Below, piece by piece: positions 1 to 9,800 of a stretch of 64,000 bases of DNA. The first letter of the stretch is position 1, and every line of letters starts with the position of its first letter. The notes beneath the pieces are model-generated. The model did no database searches, had not been told where the DNA came from, and saw nothing but the letters and a program-made list of their open reading frames with translations. The stretch comes from Salvator merianae (taxonomy: Eukaryota; Chordata; Lepidosauria; Squamata; Teiidae), in contig QVOM02000090.1 in NCBI GenBank assembly GCA_003586115.2, positions 14,178,566-14,242,565 of the forward strand, given 5' to 3'. The translations under genes and the position numbers were made by a program.

Positions 1-559
1 TGCACACAGAATCTCTTGCAGGCTCCCCATGCCTTGTGCCGCTTCTTGCCTCTCGGGAACGTATTAACTTTTTTATGATGATGAGCTGCATTTGGATGTC
101 ACGGTGGTTCTCGAGGACTCGAGATGAACTCTATCTTTCACTTAGCAAATGGGAGTCGGGTGGGGCGGCGATCCATCCTGCTCCGGTGGGCCGGCAGGTT
201 GAGTCAGCCACGCACCACTGGCTAAAGCCCTGTTCATTTTTCATTTTCACTGCCTTGCCTTCATTTCGCCACTAATCTAATTCTTCTGCCAACACGCCGT
301 TCCCCGATGGCCAAGAGCTCCCCTCTCGCCTGTGTGTGCAATATTACTTCTATAGATCACCACTTAGAATTTAAAGTTGTAATTACTACTAGGTATTTAC
401 TTGTAATCTGGAAACAAGCTCCCCCAGCCCCTCCATTAGGCGGGTCTGGCGCTGGCAGGCGTCGTGGGCTCCCGCCTGTGTGGCTGCATGTCCGGAATGC
501 CAACGGCCTTTTGGGAAGGGCCCCGGATGCAGTTGCCGTGGTCACGGGCTGGGAGGGCC
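1..559. other. No gene seen; single-copy-like DNA
   Basis: No exon, repeat or RNA gene recognised. The short reading frames here lack any family signature and overlap on both strands. Moderately CpG-containing sequence lies at about 430-560. Confidence 0.5.
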
Positions 560-860
560 GGAGTGAACTTTAACAAAATCAATTGGAGCTGGAGCGGCAA
601 TATGAATGCTGTTGAACTTTGGACGATTGTCAGATAAAACTGTGGCTGACAAAAATTATTCTCTGGGTAACCTTTTTCTGGGTCTCTCTCGCTCTCTCTT
701 CCCCTTTAGTGACACGCGTTTATTGAGAGAAAACCAAGGGGTAATTAAGGGGCCGCTGATTGCCTTGAAATATTGCGCACCAAGAAAAATGATCCCCTTC
801 GCTAATGGCAGCAGGGTGCATTTTTTCTCTCAAGGTGGATAAAAGGCCTCCACTCTGATT
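560..860. promoter_or_regulatory. Candidate conserved noncoding element
   Basis: This stretch is not low-complexity and does not resemble the repeats elsewhere in the window. It has a homeodomain-type TAATTAA at 742-748 and an AT-rich but varied composition typical of vertebrate enhancers. Conservation cannot be seen from one sequence, so this is inference from texture only. Confidence 0.25.
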
Positions 861-1129
861 GCTCCCAGGCAGGAATGTGAAGATTCAATTTCTTCCAGCT
901 TCCTTTATTCTACTGTGTGGAAGGCCGGTTCATTGAGGCCGTGCTGTGAATCCTTTCCATTCAATGTTGTGAGCTTTAGCCTGTTCCTCTAAGGGTGAGT
1001 CCAGGACAGTCTTCTGAGCCTCCTGGAAACCAATCGTGCCCTCTGTCCTGGGTGCAGGGGAAAGTCGGGAGAGAATTCATGTGCCACTTTTCTATGGCGG
1101 CATGAAGGTAGCGTGCAGTCACTTGTTCC
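861..1129. other. No gene seen
   Basis: Unique-looking DNA with no coding or repeat signature that I recognise. Confidence 0.4.
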
Positions 1130-1545
1130 TTTACGGATTTAAGAATTTATATCCTGCCCTTCACCAAAAGAACATAGGGCAGGTCACAGCAATGGAAAGA
1201 CAAAATATATAAAGTAGTCTTAAAACATATTTAAATTATAATCCTCCCTCCCTCCCTCCCTCCCTCCCTGGCAAGGGAGCACCAAAGGCCTGGGTGAAGA
1301 AGTATATTTTAACAAGACATAATAATGTAGGTGCCTGGCAAACCTCCAAAGGGAGAATGTTCTAGAGTCTGGGGGTCACCACAGAAAAGGCCCTCTTGCG
1401 TGCCCCTGCCCCTTACATCTTTGAGGGAGGAGGAGCTACAAGAAGGCCCTCTCCTTGAGATCTCAATTCCTGGGCAGGTCTATATGGGAGAAGGCTGTCC
1501 TTCAGATAATTAAGACCCAAGCTGTCTAGGGCTCCATTCACATGG
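1130..1545. repeat. Dispersed reptile repeat fragment (LINE-related, family unassigned)
   Basis: The start (TTTAAGAATTTATATCCTGC) followed by a block about a 'gggcag' motif, then 'AAAGGCCTGGGTGAAGAAG', 'GTGCCTGGCAAACCTCC' and 'GAAAAGGCCCTCTTGCGTG' follow, in order, a repeat I recognise from lizard and snake genomes. A (CCCT)n tract has expanded inside it at 1243-1269. I cannot name the family with certainty; a LINE 3' region is most likely. Confidence 0.55.
1243..1269. repeat. (CCCT)n microsatellite
   Basis: Perfect tetranucleotide run of about 27 bp, inside the dispersed repeat at 1130-1545. Confidence 0.9.
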
Positions 1546-3237
1546 AAGAAAAATTGGGGGGCTGCTTCTGATACAAAACTGCAGTAGGGTTGCTGGCAGG
1601 AGTGGAATCTTCTCCCAGAATAGTGGCAGTTTGCTGGCACCACATTGGTCTTCAGATGGAGTTCATAACAAATGCGAGGGAGGAGCTTTTGTCTGCATCC
1701 TCATGTATTAGCCCTTCATGCTAAATATATGTTTTGAGGCGGCTGCTGGGAGGTTCTATTTTTGCCACACCCTTTCCCTCTCCCCATACTACTACTGTGG
1801 TGGGGCTGCCCCCCTCCCAGCAACAGCAGTAAAAAGAGAGGTTTGCAACAGTTCCATCAACCCTGTTTCAAGTACATGTTCTCGATCAGTATCATTGCAA
1901 TCTCCCATTTTTCTCATTAGTGTTGGTGCAATGCCTCTTCAATAGCTTAAATCTCTTCTGTTTCCGCTTCATTGGCAATGAGTCATAGGCCAATTCTTTT
2001 TCATTTTCCGTGGGTTTAGTCATAAAGAGCACCCCAAGAAGTTGACTTTTAAGCTCTTGGATGTGTATTTCCACATGCACATATATTTGCATTAACTTAC
2101 TCGTTACTAAAACTGCACTGTTTTATAGATCAGATCAAATTAAACAGGATTCCTCTTTTAGTCAGTGCTAACACCTTGAATGGGATTCAGTCGCAGACTG
2201 GCAAACAGGATGGGATCTTTCAAGACCAATGTGATCTATAGGCAGCCAAATAAGCATGCCATTAGATTAGTCGTTTCCAGGGTCTAACCTTCAAAGAAGT
2301 CCCGGAATGCAGGATGAGTTCTACACAGCCAGATCTGGAGGTTCTCCTCTGGTTGCCCCTGGCTGAGAAGATGTGTCAGATGGGCCCATCACTTAGCTGC
2401 TCTGGTTGCAGCCAAGACAATCTATGCTTCTTCAGGAACCGGACTAGAACTTCCCACTGGGCATCTCACTCATTAGTGGGGTATGAGCGTGTCTGCATGC
2501 ACACACAAAAGGAGTGTGTCTCTGATTATTTTGACACACTCAAAATAATTATTGTTTATTTATTTTTAGAAAAAAAGGATAGACTTGTCAAGCACGGAGC
2601 ATGGGATGCCAACATCACTATAGATTTCCATTGTCCAAAGCATTTCCAGATGGACGGTACTCCTCTGCGTCACAGGCATTTTTCTAGAGAGGTACAGTAA
2701 CTCGTCCTGCATGTGTGAAACCAGACCTTATTGCCAGCTTCCACATTCCCCACAGGTTTTCTGAAGGAAGCTAGAAAAACAGGAACGTAATAATGCTTTT
2801 AATATTCCCAGCAGAGAAAACATAATCAAATATGAATGGGATACAACATATGAATCTATAAATGCAATATTGCAATGCTTTCCCTTTAAAACTGGGAAGA
2901 GCTTCCCTGTTGTCTAATAACCAGGCCCTGACATTAATCAGAACATTATTGGCCCAGAGTGACAATACAGGGATGAATAGAAATCTAAAGAGGACCTCTG
3001 AATATGGAGATTTCCTGTTCCGGCAAGACTCAAAGTGGTAAAATTACTCAAATGCGTGTGTCAGGATCTACAGTGAGTATCCAAAGATCTGAGGAATTTT
3101 GCAAGATTGTGGGCAAGAGATAGTGGGTTTTTTTGCAAATTGGAGAACCTAAGCCAACTAGGACTTACTCTACTACAGGTCTCATGATCCTTAGCTACTA
3201 TGAGGGCAATGGATCCTAGAATTTGTAGTAGCTGTAG
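1546..3237. other. No gene seen
   Basis: About 1.7 kb without a recognisable exon or repeat family. The longest reading frame (2314-2700, plus, 128 codons) has no domain signature. A T/A-rich patch lies near 2550-2575. Confidence 0.45.
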
Positions 3238-3258
3238 TAATATATATATGTATATGTG

Positions 3259-3327
<69 letters not shown>

Positions 3328-3328
3328 T
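3238..3328. repeat. Compound (TA)n(TG)n(TA)n microsatellite
   Basis: Alternating TA, then a (TG) block at about 3270-3289, then a pure (TA) run of about 30 bp. The reading frames across it on both strands are low-complexity artefacts. Confidence 0.95.
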
Positions 3329-3527
3329 CACACAAAGCAGGTACTTTGGGCAGTTGACACTGAGCTCTCTGAAAGGGCAGCAAATTATAAGATTTTGATT
3401 TATTATTAATACATTTTTATCACCAGCAAGGTGGAGAGGTACTTTTGCAGTTTCCCACTTCAAGTACAGACCTCATTCAGAGCAGCTCTTCACTCTGAAT
3501 CTGCAAGGTAAATAGTCAAACTCTGCC

Positions 3528-3624
3528 CCTCCAGATGTGGCTGAACTACCACTCCCACGAGCCCCTGTTGTTCTGGCCGGTGGCAAACAAGGATGGGAGT
3601 TGTCATTCAACAACATCTGGAGGG
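3528..3624. mobile_element. Short palindromic element (MITE-like)
   Basis: The left side reads CCTCCAGATGTGGCTGAACT followed by 'ACCACTCCCACGAG'. The right side, reverse-complemented, reads CCTCCAGATGTTGTTGAATG followed by 'ACAACTCCCATC'. These are diverged copies of one sequence in inverted orientation around a short centre. This 'act..actcccat / ccagatgt' palindrome is widespread in squamate genomes. No clear target-site duplication is visible, so the superfamily is open. Confidence 0.65.
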
Positions 3625-3706
3625 CCCACTTGCAGAATCGGAGCCTTGCGATGATGGGATGCTTTGGACATGAGACGTGTTTGGGCTCCAGCCCTGGCAA
3701 TAAGCG

Positions 3707-3758
3707 CACATACATACATACATACACACACACACAAACACACACACACACACACACC
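3707..3758. repeat. (CATA)n(CA)n microsatellite
   Basis: Tetranucleotide CATA units run into a CA tract with one AAACA interruption. Confidence 0.95.
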
Positions 3759-4179
3759 ATTACCTGGGAAACCAAGAAGCACTAGAAAACTGCATTCCTG
3801 CCTGCCAGGAAGGACATCATGGCCCTTTGACCTCATCCATCCCTGGAAAAAGCCAAGCTCCCTGCTTCCTTGCTGGAAAGAGTCCTTGGCTCCAGCAACG
3901 GGTGCCTTTGGGGTGGTGAGACTGAGGGGGCACGATGACTGGAGCTGGGTTGGCTACGCTGGGAGGCCAGTTTGCATAAACGGGTGCAGGAGAATTTGAG
4001 AGGCTTGCCGGCAGCTGGCAGGGGGATTGTCTGGCAGAAAGGCGGGATATCCGTCTTCTGAATCAATAAATATCATTCTCCACAACAAAGGCTCTGCTTG
4101 CAGGTGTGTGAAGTGGCAACCTGCTGGGACCAAGAGGAGTCCGCCAGCTTCGCCCGCTGAGTTCCAGCACTGTTTAAAG
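3759..4179. other. No gene seen
   Basis: GC-richer unique DNA. Several overlapping short frames on both strands cancel each other as coding evidence. Confidence 0.45.
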
Positions 4180-4435
4180 GCAGCCCTTTCCCTCTTAACT
4201 TCGCCAGGCAGCCGAGCATTAATCAAGCCGTTCCCATTTCACTCCCACTTAGTAAGCATCCTTATTATTAATAATTGGAAAGTTTAATTTTAATTCTAGT
4301 TATTCAAAGCATTATTCCACCCATTGATCAATACAGTGGTAATTACATTAACAAATACCGAGTGATTAATAGCTACAGGAAACGCAGTTTAATTAATTTA
4401 AATGAGATGTTTTAAAAGAAAGGAAAAAAAAAAGG
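4180..4435. promoter_or_regulatory. Candidate conserved noncoding element, homeodomain-site rich
   Basis: Dense ATTA/TAAT cores, including TTAATTAATTTA at 4389-4400 and repeated ATTAAT in 4215-4380, without being a simple repeat. The composition is that of many vertebrate developmental enhancers. Inference only. Confidence 0.3.
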
Positions 4436-4554
4436 TGGGCACAGCACCAGGCCTGGATTGCACCCATTGCTTTCAGGTATATTGGGGTCTGATATAAAGC
4501 TGTGAGCTTTATTTGAAATTCTGATAGGTTTTTTTTAAAAAAAACTTTTCAATA

Positions 4555-4797
4555 TGGATGGGGTAACTTTTTACCCCGGTTGAAGGATACACTTTATCTA
4601 CTGTTCGAAAATAGATGATGTTATAGTACAATTTTGCAAATTTTGGGATGCTCCTCCAGGGAGAAACTGTTGCAGAAATCAAGCCAACGCCACATATCAT
4701 TTGTCTGCAGGGCTTAAAAGCTACTGTGGTATAAAATAACCCCACAAATTGCATGATTTTTCACCCACACTGATGAGGGTTAAGCCAAAGCTGAAAT
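4555..4797 (+). repeat. Copy 1 of an unassigned three-copy dispersed family (~245 bp)
   Basis: Shares ordered blocks with 16935-17185 and 39380-39565: a 'taccccr-ttga' start, 'TTTGTCTGCAGGGCTTAAAA', then 'CCCCACAAATTGCATGATTT' and the terminal 'CCCACACTGATGAGGGTTAA'. Strand is set arbitrarily to the orientation in which GATGAGGGTTAA is the end. I do not recognise the family. Confidence 0.6.
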
Positions 4798-4840
4798 GTG
4801 AGTTAATGCAGAATTTAAGGGAAAATAGTAAAACGGGCAC

Positions 4841-5110
4841 TTGCTGTTGTTGTCAGGTACCATGAGTCATAGACGATTCCTGGTTGACTGCATGGGTCCC
4901 TTTATGCAGCTTTTTTGGCAGAGATACAGAAGTGGTTTACCATTGCCTATTTCTGGGGACAGGCTGAGGCTCAAACTGGTGCCCCTCTGCTTTCTAGGCT
5001 GTTTACTCTACCAGTACAGCCCCTCCCAGACTTCATGGGCACCTCTATGCAGTTTTCTTGGCAGAGATATAGAAGTGGTTTGCCATTGCCTACTACCAGA
5101 ATCTTTTTTG
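4841..5110. repeat. Dispersed repeat, internally duplicated (143-bp period)
   Basis: Begins GTTGTTGTCAGGTACCATGA and contains two related segments at about 4889 and 5032: 'catgggYMCCTYTATGCAG', then 'TTGGCAGAGATAYAGAAGTG', then 'GTTTRCCATTGCCTA'. The second phrase is common in reptile repeats. A third relative of the first part lies at 32434-32560. Probably LINE-derived; family not assigned. The reading frame across it (4841-5311) is a by-product. Confidence 0.6.
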
Positions 5111-5859
5111 GAGGAACTACAGCTCACATCAAGATATGTGCACATGAGCTTGGCCATATGCTTCTCTTTCACCCATCTGGTTTTTCTTCCCTCGATGCTG
5201 CCACTGAGGCTTTGCTCCAGTCACTGGGAGAGATTTCCTTTTGCTCACATTCGGCTACGTGAATCATCCCAGGGAAGACTTAATGCCTCTCCTGGGTGCC
5301 ATGATGTCTGACGTGTCCAAAATGAGTTAAAGTCCTGGATCCATTTTGCAAGATGAAAGGTGTCAAGTCTGGTTTGCTTTGTGTGTCTCTGGGAACAACC
5401 GCAACCCTCTTTTCCTCCAATCTGAAGGAGATCAGACTCTCCCCTGGGAAGATTTTGTGATTCATCTTCCTCAGCATTGATCTCGGCCCCGTTTTTCAGA
5501 CGTTGTGTTTTCCAAATACAGACAAAGACCTTTTGGTAGACGAAGGGGAGACCATAAAATGTCTGCCTTTCAAAAGCCACATTCAAATGAGTGTGCCTGG
5601 GAAAATGTGCATTCTAATAAGGCCGCAGTAAAGCAAAGCTAAGATAAGGCCATTGGCAGAAGCTGTTTGGTTTGAGATTCATAAGGCAAGTGGAAATGGG
5701 CTATGTTATTCAGTGATGGTTGGCAGCTCTGCAATTCATGGGGCAAAGGGTAAGACACTACAGGCTGTGGTACTGGGGTACTGAGATAAGCAGGTAGTTC
5801 TAAAGGGAGTGAGACATTAGAAGGCTGCAATTCTGTGTAAACCCACATGAGACTGACTC
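5111..5859. other. No gene seen
   Basis: No recognisable repeat or exon. The minus-strand frame 5245-5586 has no domain features. Confidence 0.4.
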
Positions 5860-6100
5860 TTTTCTGAACACTCTTTGGTTTGAATTTGAACTTTTTTCTT
5901 CGAGCAAGCGGTTCAAATTCAGACACCTCCGAACTCAGATTGAACAGTGTGTGCTCAATAGTTTCATCTGAACACCCTTTTCGTTCGAATGTGAACCATA
6001 GCTTGGAACAGGCAGGTGTTTGGTGTGACTCGAACCTTTTGAACGCTCTCTAATAGATTCAAACTGGTTGGAACACAAACAGTTCTGCACATCTCTAGAC
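5860..6100. repeat. GGTTCGAACC-rich dispersed element, copy 1
   Basis: Clusters of TTTGAA/TTCAAA/TTCGAA half-palindromes such as GGTTTGAATTTGAAC, GCGGTTCAAATTC, CGTTCGAATGTGAACC and TCGAACCTTTTGAACG. It ends in TGCACATCTCTAGA, the same end motif (or its complement GATGTGCA) seen in other copies. It appears to be an old, diverged copy. Confidence 0.55.
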
Positions 6101-6530
6101 TCTGCTAAAGATAGGGGATGATACACCTAATAATGAAGAAGAAAGGGAACACGGACTCAAGACTCAGCACACTGTGCACTTTATCATTATGGGCCAATGG
6201 AAATTCTTAAATTTGTTACCTGGCAAGGTTATTTTGATTGCCTATTGCTAGAGATTTGCAGTGACAGAGACCTTCTCCAGGTTTTTCCTGTCTGCTTATC
6301 GTGATAAATTGCAGGAACTTGAAGGATGGAATTTGGGTTAAATTTTCCCCCAACTGTGAAAGGTGTTTGATGGGCCAGAAGTCCATTAAATTGGACATAG
6401 TTCAGTTGAGGTGGGAAGTGGTGAGTGGGAGGACCCTAAAAAAATATCAAACTCTGATTCTTGCTTTGTGTCCATTCCCACTCCTGGCATCCACATGTTT
6501 CTCTGTGTCACAAAAAAGACTGATTAAGAT
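6101..6530. other. No gene seen
   Basis: Unique-looking sequence between two repeats. Confidence 0.4.
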
Positions 6531-6540
6531 ATAGGGCCCA

Positions 6541-6733
6541 TAAGTTTTAATCCAGCTTCAGTCCACTTTCAGATTGAAAAAGCACAACAGCAAAGTGAAC
6601 GATCATTTTCTTTCCACATTATCTAATGCAAAGGTGAATTTTCTGAGTTAGATAATGCGGAAAGAGTACATCTTATTACTTCACTGATATGTCCTCTCAG
6701 TCTGAAAGTGGACCGAAACTAGATTAAAACTTA
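6541..6733. mobile_element. Inverted-repeat transposon (MITE) with nested stem
   Basis: The left arm 6541-6575 and the right arm 6699-6733 are inverted repeats matching at 31 of 35 positions (TAAGTTTTAATCYAG..TTC.GTCCACTTTCAG). Inside is a second inverted repeat, 6610-6626 against 6648-6664, matching at 16 of 17 positions (CTTTCCRCATTATCTAA). At 193 bp it has no coding capacity. A partial relative lies at 39715-39842, so it is a family rather than a chance palindrome. Superfamily is unknown. Confidence 0.8.
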
Positions 6734-6869
6734 GGCGTGATACAGTCTAGTCGCTTTGCTATTGGCTGGACACCGGAAGGGTTGAAGCTCTTATCTATCT
6801 CTCAAAAGTTCCATAAGACTCTCTGCTTCTTCTAAGCCTTTTTTTCCTTTTAAAAAAGCATTTATTACC

Positions 6870-7110
6870 GTCTAATGAGGTAGAACTGCACTTCCATACC
6901 AATAGGGGAGCTGACGATAATATATGGTTTTAATTAGCAATCTAGATTTGAGGAATGGCTTATTATGCGAATAGTTTCAAAGCTTCCCCCATAAAACAGC
7001 GCCTTTGGAGAGATTTCCTAATGACACAGAGATCTCCATTTTGCAATATTATCATGAAATCCTCCAGACAATAATTACACATTGGTCTGCCTCTTGCTCT
7101 TGGTATGCTG
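6870..7110. promoter_or_regulatory. Candidate conserved noncoding element
   Basis: Non-repetitive AT-rich block with TTTTAATTAGC near 6928-6938, and several ATTA and TAAT cores up to 'GACAATAATTACACATTGG'. The texture is typical of vertebrate enhancers; not verifiable here. Confidence 0.3.
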
Positions 7111-7789
7111 GATGTTGGAAACCCAGCTGAGAACCACCAGCAGTCACACTGGGGCAGAAGGATTGTTAAGCCCCAGAGCAAAGAAAGGGGGAAAGTGGGG
7201 CTTGTGGGAAAGGAGATACCGCTGCCTGTTTTAGCCTCCCGTGGGCTGTGTCATTGTTGCCATTGGGAAGTGTGGTGCAAAGGTGTGCCAGAGTACAAGT
7301 CGCTGATAAATGTGATAAATGCTGATAAATTTGACCCCTGAACAGCAGCCTCACCGCCACCCCTGTATTTGAACATGGCAGTGTTGGGTGTGTTGTTGTG
7401 ACGTAATAGAAACGGAGCCATGAAACCTCTTTTTGAAGAGGAAGAAAGAGGATTTGTTGTGTCCGTCTGTCTCGTTAACACACAAACAGCGATGGATAAC
7501 ATTTTGGCCCCTTTGCTCGACCGTCACAGTTTGCTTATTATGGGTGCAATGTGTTTCTCACCTCAGGGTCAGAAGAAGTTGCATTTTCCATGCTCTTTCT
7601 GTAAGCCACATTGGTTGGGATGTGGGCAGGCCTTGGCTAGTTGTGTTTACTTCCCTCCACTGAAAACATATCTGGACTTTTTGCATTTAAAATATCAACA
7701 ACAGAGAGGCATAGGGTAGTCTAGCCTGAGCGAATGTTTTTACAAGAGGCATTTTTAGCAACAAAAAACCGCTGTGCCTTGCATTTTAT
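7111..7789. other. No gene seen
   Basis: Overlapping short frames on both strands (7105-7341 plus, 7251-7502 minus, 7420-7719 plus) without domain signature. No repeat recognised. Confidence 0.4.
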
Positions 7790-7985
7790 TGTTATTGTTA
7801 GGCAGAAGAACAGTACTTAACAGAGTTTTGGTTGGCTAATTCTGTATTTTCAGCTGTTGCATATAAGTGAATTTCACTGCTTTGATATTTGATTGGTTGT
7901 ATGTTGCCCTGAGGGCTCCTTAGAAAATGTTTTGGCAGGATGGAAACTAACTCTATCTTTTTTATTTTATGGAAATTGGAACTGC
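7790..7985 (+). repeat. Probable LINE 3' tail remnant
   Basis: 'GTATGTTGCCCTGAGGGCTC' followed by 'TTAGAAAATGTTTTGGCAGG' follows the pattern of the 3' end common to L2/CR1-type reptile LINEs ('ccgccctgag..ggcggtat'). It is diverged and 5'-truncated. Low specificity. Confidence 0.35.
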
Positions 7986-8412
7986 CTGGATTTAGGGGCT
8001 GCATTTTTTAGCTGAGCAGAAGATGGTGGACCCACAAATGACACTTTTATGTAGTCCATCATTGTGTGTGTTGGCTGAGAATCTTAAAACAGAATAATGG
8101 CAGAGAGAGCAGGCATTGAAACAAGCATGTTTAGGTGCTTTGGTGGTTTCAAATGGCCTCTTTGCTTTTAGGAAAATAAACTGGGAAGCAGTGTTTCTGT
8201 CTCTGCATACACTACCACCAGCTGTTTTATAGAACTGTTTCCATTTCAAAGTGGAACACTAAGACCCCTTGGGCTGGTGGAAAACAGGTATAAGGAGAAA
8301 GTGAATAATGCTGAAATAAACAGAATGGAGAAAGAACCTTTATTTGTTGTAAAATTATAGTGTATTCAGAATGACACAATGGTGTCTCCCAGCCAGAAAA
8401 CATTAATAATTC
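7986..8412. other. No gene seen
   Basis: No recognisable feature. Confidence 0.4.
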
Positions 8413-8878
8413 TAATGGTGTGATCAGACACACTTAAAGGGGCACCCCTAGGAGAACTGGAGCCAGGCACACCAGACATTTTACTCCTGCATGTGCCTTA
8501 CCAAGTTCTGAATCTTGGGAATGGACATCTCTTCCTCATATAGAGGACAGTCACACCTAAAGCAACTCTTTCTTTCATTCATATTGGAAAAGGGATGCAG
8601 AGGAGGGAAATGTAGCCAATTGCAGCTTGGGAACACATGCTGCTGGTGAGCAACCAATCAAGACCCCAGAATGCTGGACAGGTGGCTGGCCAATTGGCAT
8701 GGGCATTTGTTGTTAGGAAGGCATTGCCAGGCTTTAAGGTGAAGGAAGAGCAACATGTGGAAAAATGAAGTAGGATTATTCTTTTAACTGTTTGAAGCCT
8801 GCTATTTTGGATAACTACAGAAGGGGCATGTTTTCTAAAAGGGCAGATTGAAAAAAGCTCTGTCTGATCACACCATAA
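8413..8878. mobile_element. Non-autonomous DNA transposon, 460 bp, TAA target duplication
   Basis: Perfect 15-bp terminal inverted repeats: TGGTGTGATCAGACA at 8416-8430 and its complement at 8861-8875. Both are flanked by TAA (8413-8415 and 8876-8878). A 3-bp TAA/TTA target duplication is characteristic of PIF/Harbinger transposons, which suggests but does not prove that class. There is no coding capacity. The right ~200 bp has a diverged relative at 26275-26478. Confidence 0.75.
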
Positions 8879-9726
8879 GTGTAAGTTCCACTCCCTTCCT
8901 CAAATCATCAAAAACATCATGTTTACACACACACATAAAATCACAATTTGTTGCCTGTAAATAGAATGACAATCCGGACAACACTTTTTATTGTATGGCC
9001 CTTATACATTTTAAATATGAGTTGAAGATGATATATTGCCAGTATTTCTTCCTCTAATATCCTGAAAGGAAGGTGGAAAGAATAAATGGCAAGATTTGCT
9101 TTCTGAGAAAGCTCAACCTATGGCATCTGTTCCAGCTTAAAAATCTTCCTGCAGTGCAGAAACTATGTCAGAATAGGAAAACATGCACAAAAATTCAGCA
9201 AATGCTTGTATTGGACTGAATTTTGCAACAATTCGAAAAGTCTGGGTTTTTTTCTGAATTTTTAAAAAATCTTTTAAAACTGCATTATAAACTCACTTCA
9301 TGCATTTGAAATGAGTTTGTTCAAGTGCACAAATTAAGTTTAAATACAGTTTTAGTTGAGAGTGAAAGAGGTTTGCATGCAGCAGAGACTCTGCACTTGA
9401 ATTCAAGGCCTACTGAACCCGCCTTTAGCCGATGTCTGCACGGAACAGTTTTCAAAAGCCACTGCCCAAATGATTTCATTTTATTGAAATCCGGTTTGTG
9501 AGTGAGCCTCTGAAATGGATTAAACTCCAACAACACGAGACTGGAAATTCTGTAGCTTTTAGGTCTCAGATTGATTCCCACGGACTAACCAAGTTGAAAG
9601 CCACTACTCAGACCAGCCTATGTCAATGTGGGACCACCAAATTGTTCCACAGAAATGGTTGTCCAGCTTCCTCTTGTACATATCAGTGGCCACCAGTAGA
9701 GAGAAGCACAGCTGTAAATCTCCTCC
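8879..9726. other. No gene seen
   Basis: Mostly AT-rich. A TTCGAA-containing patch at 9200-9300 weakly resembles the GGTTCGAACC-rich family but is too diverged to call. Confidence 0.35.
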
Positions 9727-9800
9727 AAAGGAAGCTCACCAACCTGCTTTCAGCAGGGGGAGGGACTTCCGGTCACACTCACCTCTACCGCTACTGCCTA
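9727..9800. repeat. Dispersed repeat block X, copy 1
   Basis: About 75 bp that aligns with 26627-26702: CAAAGGAAGCTCACCAACCT matches CAAAGAGAGCTCATGAACTT, followed by the nearly identical 'CAGGGGGAGGGACTTCCRGT' and 'CACTCACCTSYACC'. Family not recognised. It falls inside a 192-codon frame (9498-10076) that I do not consider coding. Confidence 0.5.

Noticed and set aside
3191..3463. Reading frames on both strands with Y/I/T/H or C/V runs
   Set aside because: Translations of the TA/TG microsatellite.
9200..9300. Possible extra GGTTCGAACC-family copy
   Set aside because: Only one TTCGAA and no end or core motif; too diverged to support.
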